The notes below the pieces were generated by a model. It was not told the origin of the DNA. It saw only the letters and a list, made by a program, of their open reading frames with translations, and searched no databases. From Symbiodinium microadriaticum (Eukaryota > Sar > Dinophyceae > Suessiales > Symbiodiniaceae), in contig LSRX01001328.1 in assembly GCA_001939145.1 (NCBI GenBank), forward strand, positions 73,721 to 137,720: a DNA stretch of 64,000 nucleotides. The letters are read 5' to 3'. Both the position numbers and the translations under genes were made by a program. Each line of letters starts with the position of its first letter. Positions within the stretch are counted from its first letter, which is position 1. Shown in pieces: positions 33,500-44,506 of the stretch.

Positions 33500-34110
33500 A
33501 CAGGGCCTCCATACTTACATCCATACATCCATCCATGCATCCATACATACATACATACATACATACATACATACACAACATACACATACATACACATACA
33601 TACACTTACATACACCTACATACACCTACATGCACCTACATACACGTAAATACACCTACATACACGTACATATACTACATACACGTACATACAGGTACAT
33701 ACACGTACTTACACATATGTACACATACATACACGTATGTACACGTACATACACATATATATAGATATATACACATACATACGCATACATACACGTACAT
33801 ACACGTTCACACACGATATACACGTACATACACGTACATACACATACATACACCTACATACACCTACATACACCTACATACACCTATATTGACATACATA
33901 CATACATACATACGTACGTACGTACGTACATTCATTCATTCATTTCATTCATTCATTCATTCATTCATTCATTCATTCATTCATTTCATTCATTCATTTC
34001 ATTCATTTCATTCATTTCATTCATTTCATTCATTTCATTCATTTCATTCATCATTCATTCATTCGTTCATTCATTCGTTCATTCATTCATTCATTCATTC
34101 ATTCATTCAT
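33500..34110. repeat. large compound microsatellite
   Basis: CATA/CATC units, then TACACATACA and TACACCTACA variants to 33900, a short ACGT run, and CATT/CATTT units to 34110. It separates the gag relic from the stop codon of the next minus-strand gene. Confidence 0.95.
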
Positions 34111-34114
34111 ATGC

Positions 34115-35452
34115 TTAAAGCTGAAGGGAGTTCAAGGACAATAGACAAGTCCGAGACCCAAATACAGCAAAGGTTAAGAACCCCTTGTATATAGCTTGTC
34201 GATCCCACAAGGACAGCACTGGATTTTGCATCCCGACCGAAAAAAGCATATCTTGCAACATGAGCACGGAGCTAGTCTGGCTCTTCAAGCCGTCTGAAAA
34301 CTACTGGAGTACAAACTCCAGCCACAGGCAACAAGAAAACACCTCACATCACCTCGGAAGAATTCGCATTTGTATTACCGTAAAGTCCCTTCATACCACC
34401 AAAAACCAAGTCGAATGATAAGGCCCCCCCCCCCAACGTCAAACCCTATGGTCTATAGACATGTATAAACTCCTCTTTCACTCTTGTGGATCTCAGAGAA
34501 ACTTTTCTACAATCCTGCTAGAAAAACCTCTAAACAAAATCCTAAAAAGCCTGTGCATCTAAGAATCGAAGACACACTGCTGCAAGGCAGGTCCCACCTC
34601 AAGGTCTGCAAGAGATTTGACAAGCGGCCTGCGCGAAAGTTCGTGGGTTCCAAGGTAAAGTCTTGCACAAGCGAGGTTTCTGCTCTTGTTGAAGAAAGGT
34701 TCGTTTGAGTTAGAAGGGCTTACGAGTCTGCTCTTGCTGTCATGGAATCGTACGCGGTTTTTTGATGCTACGACTCACGACTGGTCTTTGCTACGGCATT
34801 CGACTATTCAGGACTGTATTGGTATATTAGGGTCCTTCATTTTTCAAAGCTCCTACATTCTAGTGGGCCGACTCCAACTTGGTTATGGGTGAGCGATTCA
34901 TAGATCGATGCTCCGGATGATGACATCGACTCTGGGCCACGAGGACAGGCAGCTGTCATCCCCAGAAAGTACACACTCCCTAAACCCAACACCACAGCGG
35001 CTGCCCGCTTACACAAACGGCACTCAGCTTCTTTAGGCGCCAAGCTGCGCCAGCGGACCCCAGCCATGAACTTATCTGGGCTCCAATCCAAACTGCTCTG
35101 GCAGACCCTAAGCCCGAAGCCCTAAACCCCAAAGCAAACGGCGCGCGCAACAAGGAAAGCGAAACGGATGCACAAAGATCGTCCTAGTTCCTTTTAGGTG
35201 TTCACCTTATCGGATCCTAAACAATTGTTTAAACCAATTGGTTAAACCAAAATAGAGAAAGGAAGTACAATGGAGACTCTAGGTAGGGCATATCGCCGAT
35301 CTGGCAATGGTTAGTTTTGGCTGTTCCAGTTAACTGGCGGTTCGTGCCCGAGCTGCTCTGTGCCGTACGGGGACCGACTGTGGAGACTCTCGTATCTGCA
35401 TGCGAATCTCCCCATGACGACGGAATCTGCAGCTGCTTGGGCTTTGCTGAAC
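34115..35452 (-). CDS. four-exon gene model, unknown protein
   Basis: Minus-strand exons in compatible phase: 35452-35335 (one base plus 39 codons, KAQAAADSVVMGRFACRYES; donor GTTAAC); 35097-34857 (acceptor GGTCTGCCAG, 80 codons plus one base, KFMAGVRWRSLAPKEAECR and GASIYESLTHNQ; donor GTAGGA); 34718-34528 (two bases plus 63 codons, NLSSTRAETSLVQDFT); 34300-34115 (61 codons, QDMLFSVGMQNPVLSLWDRQ, then TAA). Introns are 237, 138 and 227 bases; the first carries palindromic element B copy 2. The stop lies beside a CATT microsatellite. The 5' end is not found and the family is not recognised. A competing plus-strand ORF (34185-34418) exists, but lacks splice support. Exons and signals are observed; the gene is inferred. 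Confidence 0.5.
35183..35284. mobile_element. palindromic element family B, copy 2, inside an intron
   Basis: The right end AAGGAAGTACAATGGAGACT and TCTAGGT match family B, while the left arm is shortened (CCTAGTTCCTTTTAGG). It fills much of the proposed 237-base intron 35098-35334. Confidence 0.75.
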
Positions 35453-36284
35453 CTGGGACCCTCACAAACATTGTCATTGTAGCTGTTTCTTAGGGGCTAT
35501 AATTGCCAAAGACAAAGAATTATTTCCAAGCACCCTAAAACCCTAAAGCCCTCAACCCTATAAACCCTAAACCCTAAAACCCTCAACCCTGTAAACCCTA
35601 AAACCCTAAAACCCTCAACCCTATAAACCCTAAACCCTAAGTGGGGACATGAAGTGCAAAGTTGAAGTATCGCTAGGCTGCCCTTTGCGCAAACGCGCAC
35701 ACCGTCCCACCAAGTTACAGCATTGCGCCCTGAGCTCATACAAGAACAGACCAAGAAGTCTAGGGGTTAGGATGTTTGGGGTTTAGGGTTTAAGGATTGC
35801 GGAAGAAGTGTAGGGCCTAGGATCTTTGGGGTTTAGGTTTTAAGGTTTGGGGTCCAAGAAGTCTATGGTTGGACAGACACAGTCCGGCTCGGGTACATGT
35901 GACATTCACTCCGACGGATGTTTTCAAGAGCCCTGGTCGCTGTACACCTTACCTGTCTAGTATTCTAGGGGAACTGAAGGTGCTATACCCCCAGAAGAGG
36001 TGAAAGGTTACCTACTTTTGTATTCAGATACTACTGTACATGCATTCTTGGAGCTTAGCTGCAACAAAAACTCCATCTCTAGATCCTCACCCTGAAACTT
36101 CGAACCCGACACCAGACCTCTTCTGCGGATTAGGGTTTAGGGTTTACCTGTAACCCCAAACCCTACAAAATAGTAGGTTATGACCCCTTAAAAAAGAGGT
36201 TCACAGGTATTATTATAAAATTATTATTATTATTGTTCTAGTATATTATTATTATTTTTATTATGCATATCTATATATATATAG
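35453..36284. other. telomere-like repeats with one coding-like island
   Basis: CCCTAAA variants at 35530-35640 and 35765-35850. At 35740-35650 the minus strand, after TTCTTGTATGAG, is open in two frames (NLVGRCARLRKGQ in one), a possible further upstream exon. TTA/TAT microsatellite at 36215-36270. Confidence 0.45.
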
Positions 36285-36338
36285 GGCCTCGACGACGAGA
36301 CCTTCCCTGAAGATCGCTGGCTCAAAGTCAGCTTCGAG
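36285..36338. CDS. candidate 54-base exon, strand uncertain
   Basis: On plus it follows ...TATATATAG, reads 18 codons in phase 0 (DDETFPEDRWLKVSF) and ends at GAG followed by GTTCAG. On minus it reads DFEPAIFREGLVVE before a GC dinucleotide. Both readings are protein-like, as in most GC-rich islands here; plus has the cleaner boundaries. Confidence 0.35.
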
Positions 36339-36589
36339 GTTCAGGGTTTCAGGGGTATTCTTGGGGTACAGAGGTATACCTCAACCCCAAATAACCCACT
36401 CCTTTTGAGGATAAAACTTACCCCTTAACTAGACGGAAATCGCGAGAAGGATAAGCCAAATAGATAGGTTATAGAGGCTTAAGGTAGGGTAGGCCTAAAC
36501 CGTAACCCCTGAACCCCAACCCCTGGCCCTGAAGCCTCACCCCTAAAACCCGGAACTGAAGCCCTGAACCCGAAACCCCCGAACCCTAA

Positions 36590-36860
36590 ACAGCAAACCC
36601 TAAAACCTAGGGTCTAGGGTTTAAGAGTTTAGGGTTTAGGGTTTAGGGTACAGGGTTTAGGGTTTCTAGGCCCTCCGCTCTCATCTCAAGAATGGGGCCT
36701 TCTCCCCGGCCTGCATGCTCAGGGGTCATCCTGGAGAGGGGCGGGCCTAGAGGCTTGGGTTCAGGGATCTAGGGGTTTAGGGGTTTAGGGGCCTATAGGT
36801 GTGGGTTTAGGGATTTAGGGGTTTAGGGGTTGAGGGCTTCGGGTTAAAAGGCGAATCCCT
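36590..36860 (+). repeat. TTTAGGG array with a coding-like insert
   Basis: TTTAGGG units at 36605-36665 and 36755-36850. Between them, 36670-36745 is GC-rich and open: plus LRSHLKNGAFSPACMLRG after TTTCTAG, minus GPILEMRAEGLE. It may be an exon; strand unresolved. Confidence 0.55.
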
Positions 36861-37116
36861 AAACCCTAAACCCCTAAGATTCATAGGGCTTAGGGATAAT
36901 ATGTAGGGGTTGTATAGAAGTTTCTCAGGCTAGTCCAGTGCTAGGACAAGCTTCTCGGTATTTTGGCGTAGAATTCTAGAGGGCACTTTGATATACCATA
37001 ATGGGGATCTATGGTAAAGGATATGGTGTGCTTTGTTTGGTAACTTAACTTACATTCCTGAAACAAGAACCCAGAGGAGGATGTCTGGACCGCGAGATCC
37101 ACGGATCTTGATAACC

Positions 37117-37220
37117 TAATGCAGGGGCCTTAATACACTTAGAGTAGGGTTTTGGGATGATAGACTATACTATGAATATATGCCAAAATCGTATTGCGAA
37201 GTATTTAAGGCCCTGTATTA
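37117..37220. mobile_element. palindromic element family E, copy
   Basis: TAATGCAGGGGCCTTAATAC faces GTATTTAAGGCCCTGTATTA; it has the central GGGTTTTGGG of the family. Confidence 0.8.
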
Positions 37221-37399
37221 GTTCACAGTTCCCAAGGCCCGCACCTCCCCGCAAAGAGCCCCTAAACCCTAAACCCTGAACCCTATAAACCCGGAACCCC
37301 AAACCCAAAACCCCAAGGCTTATAGGGTTGAGGGTTCAGGATTCAAGGGGTCCGGCTTTGGCGTGTCGGGTCGAAGGGCTCCAGGTTTCCGGGGAGTTG

Positions 37400-38110
37400 T
37401 GTAGCCAAGTTTTCGGTGTCAGGGTTTAGGGTTTGGGGTTTGGGGTTTAGGGTTCAGGGTTTGGGGGTTGGGGTTTAGGTTAGGGCTTGGGGTTTGGGGT
37501 TTAGGGTTCAGATTGAAACCAACAGCAGATGGACAAGCTAGCACAAAGTCCCACTGGGCCGCGAGTCCACAAGCAGGCTCGATGTGGGTCGAGCATCAAG
37601 GATGGCATGTGTCCCGCGTGTGCTGGCGCAAGCTAGCGGAACTCGGTAATCTTTAGCCGCAGGAGCAGCAGAATCACTTCGGGTGCGCTGATTTTTGGTG
37701 GTTTGCCAAATCTCGCCTGGACTGGGATACCTCGCTGCAAATCGCGCAACGGGGGCTCGGGCCTGTAGAAAATTAAAATCCATGGAGCCCTTGGGGGGTG
37801 GTAGACCCTGAACCTTGAGCTCGTGGCCTTAACCCGAAGCCTCCAAAAAATCTTTCCAAACTGGGGCTCGGACCCACCCCACCCTAAATCCTAAAGCCTA
37901 AACCCGAAACAAGGCGATGGCAGTATCCCTAAACCCGAAACCCTAACGCCTAAGCCCCCACCCCAAAGTCACGGCCCTTCCTGCGCATCCTCGTCGAGCA
38001 GCCCCTGCCTGGACCGAGCACAGGCAGAATTCATCAGTTGGGGATGGGGTTTAGGGTTTAGGGTTTAGGGTTTCGGGTTTAGGGTTTCGGGTTTAGGGTT
38101 TAGGGTTTAG
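37400..38110. repeat. TTTAGGG arrays around coding-like islands
   Basis: Arrays at 37420-37512 and 38045-38110. 37513-37656 is open on plus (VEHQGWHVSRVCWRKLAELG) to a TAG; 37980-38022 on minus follows CTCGGTCCAG and reads QGLLDEDAQE. Both may be exons, but partners are not established. Confidence 0.45.
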
Positions 38111-38389
38111 CAGTTGGGGATGGGGCTTAGCCTAGTCGTCGAGTTTCCTATGGGAACCAAAAGTTATTTTTCGGGACCATATAGGGGTGTGGTTACCCCA
38201 GCAAGTTTCAATTTTATCTGCTCTACTACCAAGTTAGGGTTAAGATTATGGGATGGTGCAGGTTTCCGGGATCCCCGGGTTAACTCAGGCATAGTTAAGG
38301 CATTGGGTTCAGGGCGTATAGGGATGAGGGAGTGGGGGGTAAGACTATACCTGCAACCTTAGGGTTTCAGGTTTAGGGTTAGAATTACA

Positions 38390-38680
38390 TTGCTAGGGCT
38401 CCTCAAATTTTCTCCAGGTGAAGCCTTGAAGCCCCCCCCCCTCCCCCCCAAACCCTGAAACCCCTAAGACCCCCCCAAAAAACCCTGCAATCCTAAACCC
38501 CTCAAGTCCTAGACCCTAAAGCCGAAGTGGACATCCTGAGCCCTAAAGCCCTAAAGCCCTACACCCTAAAGCCAAACCCCCAAAACCCCAAACCCTAAAC
38601 CCCCAAAACCCTGAAGCCGAAGTGGAAACCCTGAGCCCTAAAGCCCTAAACCCTAAAGCCAAACGCGGGAGCCCCGGCAG
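38390..38680 (-). repeat. CCCTAAA/CCCTGAA-type repeat with C-runs
   Basis: C-runs at 38430-38450 and a tandem duplication of roughly 110 bases (AAGCCGAAGTGG at 38519 and 38607, each followed by CCTGAGCCCTAAAGCC). Confidence 0.75.
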
Positions 38681-38896
38681 TTGCTCGCCCCTTTCCTTCG
38701 TCGTCGTGGGATTGTTCACCTGTCGTGAGACATCGCGGGTTCAGGGGAGCTTAGATGAGCTTTTAGGGTTTAGGGTTCGAAGCTTTTCGAGTTTTGGGTT
38801 TTAGGGTTTCGGGCTGTAGGGTACGTTGGCCCTGGTAATCATTGAAGCTGCCACCAGAGGGAGACATAGTAAGTGTATTAACATTGTTACTACTTC

Positions 38897-38944
38897 ATGT
38901 GGAAAGCATACTTGCTTTGTTCAAATCAAGTATGCTTTCCACAT
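38897..38944. other. perfect 18-bp hairpin
   Basis: ATGTGGAAAGCATACTTG (38897-38914) is exactly complementary to 38927-38944. After one mismatch, four more pairs close a two-base loop. Arms contain no telomere-like motif, unlike the palindromic families, and no second copy was seen. Confidence 0.9.
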
Positions 38945-39119
38945 TAAACTAACTTGAGCTAAGTTTCGACGAAAACGTGGCTTCAAGGCTTTAGGACAAT
39001 TGGGAGTGATCTGATGCTTCCCTCCAGTGTCTTGCAGTCTGTGAGATTGAGCGAAACCTACACACTGTGTCTCCTTGCTACTAGCATGTGATGTTGGGAA
39101 TCGTTTAGCCCGAAACCAT

Positions 39120-39280
39120 ATAAAGCATTACTTTGATTAACAACCCCAAACCTTGAACCGTGAACCCTAAACCCTAAACTTTAAACCCTAAACCTTGAAC
39201 CCTAAACCCTAAACCCTACACCTTAAACGGTAAGTCCTAAACCCTAAACCTTTAACCCTAAACCCTAAACCCAAGGCTCT
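39120..39280 (-). repeat. CCCTAAA array
   Basis: CCCTAAA, CCTTGAA and CCCTAAACTTTAAA units over 160 bases. Confidence 0.85.
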
Positions 39281-40192
39281 CAGGTTCAAGCCCTAAGGCT
39301 CAAGAGGCAAGATAGAGGTTTCCACCTTGACCGCCAACACTGCGGGTTTTTTAGGGTTTAGGGTTTAGGGGTTTAGGGCTTAGGATTTAGGGTTTAGGGG
39401 CTGTCTCTTTCAAGAACTTCCCCCGAACGCCAAACCCCAAACGCTGTACACTTGCGGCCCCAATACCCAGGCAACTTGAACCCCAGACCGTGCTTGCTTT
39501 CTCAGGACTTCGGAAGGATGAGCTTCCAGTGTCAAGATGGAAACACAAAACATCACAGACCGACTTGAGTTTGAAGCTTGAACTCGATCAGCGATTTAAA
39601 GGGGATACATATATGATCAGGAACCATAAGTAGAGGGACAGGTGGTGGTATTCACCCAGGCTTCTACATTCGCACCTAAAAGCCCTGAGAGCCTTTACCC
39701 CGAAGCCCGACACCCGAACCTGGAAGAGGAAAAATCCGGCGAAGTCGATCAGCATAATGAAGTGAGCGGCATGTGCCTGCGCACAAAAAGGCGCTGCCCT
39801 TTCTTTTAGCAGCCTGGTTACCTGGTTACCTTAAACCTTACACACTCTGTGGTTTAGGTCAGAAGGGGCGCGCCGGGTTCGTGCTTGGGGTGCCCAGGCA
39901 TGGCCATAACAGTTAACCCCCCTTCCCAAACCGAAAGAAATCTTACCTTCACCCTACCCTGAGCTCCCCTCAACCCTACCTCAACCCCCAAGCAAACTAA
40001 CCGCTGTAAGGACTTCTATATGAAGGAACTCATGATGAGAAGCCCTCCACATGCAGGAATTCATAGGGTCCAGGTGATTAAACCCTACCTTAACCCAAAC
40101 AACCTGCCTTTTCAAGGACATAGGGTCCAGGTAAATCCTAGATCCGAACCGCATGCGCTTCGGACTGTGAGGCGAAACTTAGCAGCCATAGG
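39281..40192. other. no supported gene
   Basis: Mostly unique; short telomere-like block at 39345-39400. ORFs here lack splice boundaries or motifs. Confidence 0.4.
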
Positions 40193-40297
40193 TACGGTTG
40201 ATCATAGAAATCCTGCAGTACCCACAATAAGGAATATACCATAATTCCCATAGTTTAAGGTACTTAAGGTAATGCAGGATTTATATCATCAACAGTA
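40193..40297. mobile_element. palindromic element family D, copy 3
   Basis: TACGGTTGATCATAGAAATC faces ATTTATATCATCAACAGTA; 105 bases, conserved centre AATTCCCATAGTTTAAGGT. Confidence 0.9.
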
Positions 40298-40771
40298 GGA
40301 CTTAGGATTAGGGGGACCCTTGGGGATATAGACCCTCTCAATAAGCTCTATGCACTCCACCGAGATAGGCTCTGACAGTCAACCCAAACCCTGCGCAGTC
40401 ACGTCAAAAGGACTTGAATCCGGTCTCTGGTTTACCTTAACTATTAACCCCCAGTAACCTACCTTTTCAAGGGCTTATACAAGAAATCATACTAAGGAAC
40501 CCTAACAAGGTATGTCCTTTGGGGTTTAGGGTTCAGGGTTTAAGGTGAAACCTTAACCTCAACTCTAAATCCCCACTCCTTTCGCCGTCGTCCTACACTC
40601 AGTCTAGGGGTTTTAGGGGGTTGAAGGGTACACTCTCCGAACAAAATCCCGAGCACTACACCCGAAAGCCATTACAAGCACATTGATACCCTGAACCCTA
40701 AACCCTGAACCCTAAACCCTTTAAGCTCTAAGCCCAACTAAGCCCTTTAAGCCTAAAAGGGTTGTGGCCCG

Positions 40772-40822
40772 CGCCATCATGCCAACGGGCTCATCCATCA
40801 TGCTTGAGATGGGCTCGAGTAC
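40772..40822 (-). CDS. candidate exon
   Basis: Minus strand, after ...AATCTGTAGAG: VLEPISSMMDEPVGMMA in phase 0. The donor is not clear (a GC dinucleotide is available). It is phase-compatible with the exon at 41896-42012. Confidence 0.35.
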
Positions 40823-41017
40823 CTCTACAGATTCGGGGTTTTAGGGCCGAGTGAGGGAGTTGGAACCCAGGGTGTGGGGTGCACGACTTTCTTAACAGCA
40901 TACCCTATAAACCCTAAACCTCTACATAGTTTAGGGAGCTTTCCGACGCCAGCTTGCCATAGGTCATCTAAAACAAACATGGACTCCTCCATAACGTAAG
41001 CAACAGTCTTATGATCT

Positions 41018-41123
41018 AATGTAGCGGCCTTAATAATTAGAATAGGGTTTTGGGGGTTCCTTACTATGATTATAGAAAAAGGTACCCCCAAACCCTATTC
41101 TAATTATTAAGGCTCCTATATTA
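41018..41123. mobile_element. palindromic element family E, copy
   Basis: TAATGTAGCGGCCTTAATAA faces TTATTAAGGCTCCTATATTA; GAATAGGGTTTTGGGGG pairs with CCCCCAAACCCTATTC. Confidence 0.9.
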
Positions 41124-41185
41124 GGGGTGCAGGAGACCGACCCATCAGTCATAAACCAGAACCACCCCCAAAAAAGGAAGCCCTC

Positions 41186-41292
41186 ATGTAGGGCCCTTAA
41201 TAATTAGAATAGGGTTTTAGGGGGTTCCTTATGCTAATTACAGTATAATATACCCCAAACCCTATTCTAATTGTTAAGGCCCCTATATTACA
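41186..41292. mobile_element. palindromic element family E, copy
   Basis: ATGTAGGGCCCTTAATAATT faces AATTGTTAAGGCCCCTATAT. It lies only 62 bases from the preceding copy in the same orientation. Confidence 0.9.
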
Positions 41293-41350
41293 TCCTGTAC
41301 AATATATATATATATATATCATATAAGATACAACACATAATATATAATGT

Positions 41351-41351
41351 N
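41351..41351. other. single unknown base at a probable assembly join
   Basis: One N immediately precedes a 65-base exact copy (41352-41416) of 41233-41297. The two copies are separated by a TA-rich stretch, so contig ends were probably joined without merging the overlap. Confidence 0.8.
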
Positions 41352-41544
41352 GCTAATTACAGTATAATATACCCCAAACCCTATTCTAATTGTTAAGGCC
41401 CCTATATTACATCCTGAACTCTACACCGAGAAGCCCCAGAATCCCAGACCCCAAATCGTGAGGTGTACACCCTGCATGAAATTACGCCGCCTGAAGGATT
41501 TCCCACAAGCCCGTACAGAATAGCGAGGAGTTCTGTAACACTAT

Positions 41545-41648
41545 ATGGGTACTTCTCTAAATTAGGGTCCCTTTTTAGGTCACCAACATAGTACGGCACC
41601 CTAATAAGAGGGATCCTAAAAGGGACCCTAGTTTAGAGAACTGCCCAT
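41545..41648. mobile_element. palindromic element family C, copy
   Basis: ATGGGTACTTCTCTAAATTA faces TAGTTTAGAGAACTGCCCAT; centre with CATAGTACGGCACCC. Confidence 0.9.
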
Positions 41649-41895
41649 AATATGACACTCTAAAGGACACTACCCAAGTGCTCAAGCGTCATCTGCGAGA
41701 ATGCTCTAGAGAGTGTTGAGGGGAGCAAGGAAACCGCCTCAGTTCTTCCGACGAATACTGGGCGGATCGTATCCTCCTGTCGAATGCAAGAAGCCCTTGG
41801 CGCTAGAGAGGCCTTGCTGATATCAGCAGGGTCTGGGGGGTCATATGGTCATTTATAATAAGCAAAAAAGGGATCTTCTTACCAATTTCTCAGAC

Positions 41896-42012
41896 CTTGT
41901 GAGAGTCTGAGACCCCTAACACCGAGGGCACGTCGTCCCAAAGGTAGAACGTGCACACGAAGCCGAAGAACACGCGCACCTTGCATCTCACCACTCTGTC
42001 ACGGAAGTTTAC
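41896..42012 (-). CDS. well-supported internal exon, unknown protein
   Basis: Minus strand: acceptor GGGTTTGCGTAG, whose TAG is also an in-frame stop, so the reading must begin here. 39 codons in phase 0 at both ends, containing VNFRDRVVRCKVRVFFGF and FYLWDDVPSVLG, then GTCTGA; a second donor-like GTAAGA is 17 bases further on. The mix of aromatic and charged residues is strongly protein-like. Possibly part of a gene with exons at 45242, 44216 and 40772. Confidence 0.5.
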
Positions 42013-42419
42013 CTACGCAAACCCGAACTTGTCAAGTAGGCTGGGGGAACTAAAGGTGATTGGGAGCTTACAGCGACTATAGCAACCAACAAGGTTAAAG
42101 GTTACCTACTCAACTGCTATGATAAGGGTTTCGGGGCATGGGATTTAAGTTATCGCATATCTTGACGCTAGAAGCTGCGAAGCCCTGATAGAGGCCCAAG
42201 CCGTTCTCAACCCCTAGGCCCCTACCTTAACGCCAGATAAGAGACCTTTTCAAGGGCTTTGAAGCAAGGGGATCATAATAAGGAATCCCAAAACGGTAGG
42301 CTATATAGGGTTACGATAGGTAGCTCTCAAGTCCGAAATCGCGAACCGGACGCTTCTATCGGTCAACGGGGAAGTGCTGACTCGTTGAAATCCTAGCCTC
42401 GGGTTAACCCCCTAAACCC

Positions 42420-42778
42420 TAAACCCTCCCTAAACCCTAAATCCCCTAAACTTCAAAGCCCTCTGAACCCAGGGCCCGAGGGTTTTCGGCAGACACTTGC
42501 GAGATAAACTGCCGACGAAGTAGGGTTTCGGGCCTAGGGGTTTTAGGGCTGCAAGACGTCGGCACTGTATTCCAATCTCTCTTCTTGAGCACTTCCACTA
42601 TCCCCGGGCTTGTGAAGAAGCCTGTCGATTACGGCGATCGAAATGAGAGCCGTAATTTGGCCCTCATCACCGTCAGCAGCAGGCAATCGCGGTGGTTTCG
42701 GGCAGCCGTCTGCCTGCATAGGTTCGGCGATGCTCCACTGTGCGAGTGAGCCTCGTGAAAACAGCCTCGAACGGTCTC

Positions 42779-42811
<33 letters not shown>

Positions 42812-42900
42812 GCTCTCTCGCCGTGGCTTGTTAAACAAGCCTCCAAGAAACCTAAACCCTAAACCCCTAAACCCCTAAACCCCAAACCCCAGAGCACAAT
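42420..42900. other. telomere-like blocks and TC microsatellite
   Basis: CCCTAAA at 42410-42460 and 42850-42895; TC microsatellite at 42776-42822. 42640-42770 is unique and open on both strands; no call. Confidence 0.5.
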
Positions 42901-43240
42901 CCTAGCGAAGCTCAGCTTCCGACCTGCTGCTTTGCTTCCAAGGACACCTGACAAAGACCCAGGCGACTCGCGCGTGCGCGAGCGGGGGGGGGGGTGTTCC
43001 GACGAGGAGCTTTTTAAAGGAGCCCTTGAAGGAGCCCTTTAAGGGCTTCATGAATTTAGATAAGACTTTTACAATTTTTTGTTTTTCAAGGCCTTTGGAA
43101 AGTTTCGTGGGCTTTAAGAAGGGCTCCAACAAAGGCTTTCAAGGGTCTAGAAAAGGCTATATAGTATTATCTGGCTTTAGACGGTCTTTATATCTTGATG
43201 GGGCTTTGTAGGGCATGTTGGGTTTTTCTTAAGGTTTAGG
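42901..43240. other. unique sequence with GAAGGAGCCCTTTAAGGG repeats
   Basis: G-run at 42982-42995 followed by short inverted AAGGAGCCCTT motifs. No supported gene. Confidence 0.4.
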
Positions 43241-44195
43241 GTTTAGGGTTTAGGGAACCCTAAACCCTAAACCGTTGCTTGAAGGATCAGGGGACTAAGC
43301 AAGTAGTGAGTAAGTGGGTGAAAAGGTCCATTTAATTGGCTCTAGTGTACTGTACAACTCGATCGAAAAAAGACTGCTTGCCAAGTACGCTGATCCTGAA
43401 CCCAAAACGTTTGAGGAATCCAGACAATCGAAAAATCAGTATCCACATGCGCTACAGTCGCTACAGGTACAGTATGGGGAATTCCAGGACAATTCTTCCT
43501 GAAACCCTGCGCCAACACCCCGCACACTCTAAACCCGAAACCACCCGTAAACCCAAACCCTAAACCCTTAAACCTTAAACCCCCAAATTACCAAACCCAA
43601 ACCCTCAACGCCTAAACCGCAGAACCCTAACCTTAAGCCACAAAACCCTAAACCCTTAAACCCGTAAACCGCAAACCCTAAACCCTTAAGCCCCTAAGCC
43701 CGAACCCCCAAACCCAAAACCCTTAAACCACAAAACCCTGAACCCTTAAACCCCCACACCCCTAAACCTTTAAACCCCTAAACCCCAAACCCTAAACCCT
43801 TAAACCACCAAACCCTAAACCCTTGAACCCAAAACCCTAAACCCTTAGCCATTGCGCCTGAAGCTGATGTAGCCCTGAACCCGAGTCCCTGAAGGCCTTA
43901 GGCTTAGGCTTTCGGGTTCAGGGTTTAGGGATTTAGGGCTTTTAGGGTTGAGGGTATAGGGTTTAGGGTCGGGTATAGGGTTTAGGGTTTAGGGGTTCAG
44001 GGTTTTGGGGTTTAGAGTTTAGGGCTTACAGGGTTCAAGTTTCGGTTTTCAGAGCTAGGTGGGCTTGAGGAATTTAGTGTGGTTTCGGACTTCGAAACCC
44101 TAAACCGTAAACCCTAAACCCCTAAACCCCTAAACCTCCAAACAACCCTAAACCCTAAACTCTAAACCCTAATCCGCTAAACCCTGAACCCTAAA
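43241..44195. repeat. long telomere-like domain
   Basis: TTTAGGG meets CCCTAAA head-on at 43255, a unique island lies at 43275-43500, then CCCTTAAACC/CCCTAAACC units run to 43860 and TTTAGGG units to 44050. Confidence 0.85.
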
Positions 44196-44215
44196 TAGAA
44201 GTGCGCTGGCAATAC

Positions 44216-44254
44216 CATGGTTCCAACAGCGAAGTCGTCCAAGGCGTTCTCGGC
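44216..44254 (-). CDS. candidate 39-base exon
   Basis: Minus strand: acceptor CCTGCGCGCAG, 13 codons in phase 0 (AENALDDFAVGTM), donor GTATTG. The plus strand is also open (66 bases, 44199-44264, RWQYHGSNSEVVQGVLG, donor GTTCGG), so the strand is not settled. Confidence 0.35.
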
Positions 44255-44407
44255 CTGCGCGCAGGTTCGGAATCCCCGAGGCCCCAGCGCCTCTGGGCCA
44301 TACCCTAAGGGTCCATGTACCCTTTAAGGACGCTATATGGGTTTAAGTTTCAGGGTTCAAGGGCCCATACCCTTTACGGGCACTATATGGGATTAGGGTT
44401 CATGGTT

Positions 44408-44506
44408 TAAGAGTCCATGCACCCAAATAGTATATACTTTGGCCTTCAAGTAGTCCCTATAAAGGTACTTTGGGGCCAATGTATATACTTGTGAGTTCGT
44501 TACATG
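44408..44506. mobile_element. palindromic element family F, copy 2
   Basis: GAGTCCATGCACCCAAATAG faces a right arm with TATATACTTGTGAGTTCG; TATATACTTTGGCC pairs with GGCCAATGTATATA. Confidence 0.75.

Noticed and set aside
33535..34194. 219-codon plus ORF of Tyr/His/Ser repeats
   Set aside because: Entirely CATA and CATT microsatellite.
34185..34418. 77-codon plus ORF opposite the 34-kb gene model
   Set aside because: No splice signals or motif; the minus strand has phase-consistent exons over the same bases.
37040..37070. Apparent 4-base exon between TTCTTGTTTCAG and GTAAGT on minus
   Set aside because: Implausibly small; the CCTGAAACAAGAACCC word recurs elsewhere as part of a dispersed repeat. 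A similar case near 708 was dropped for the same reason.
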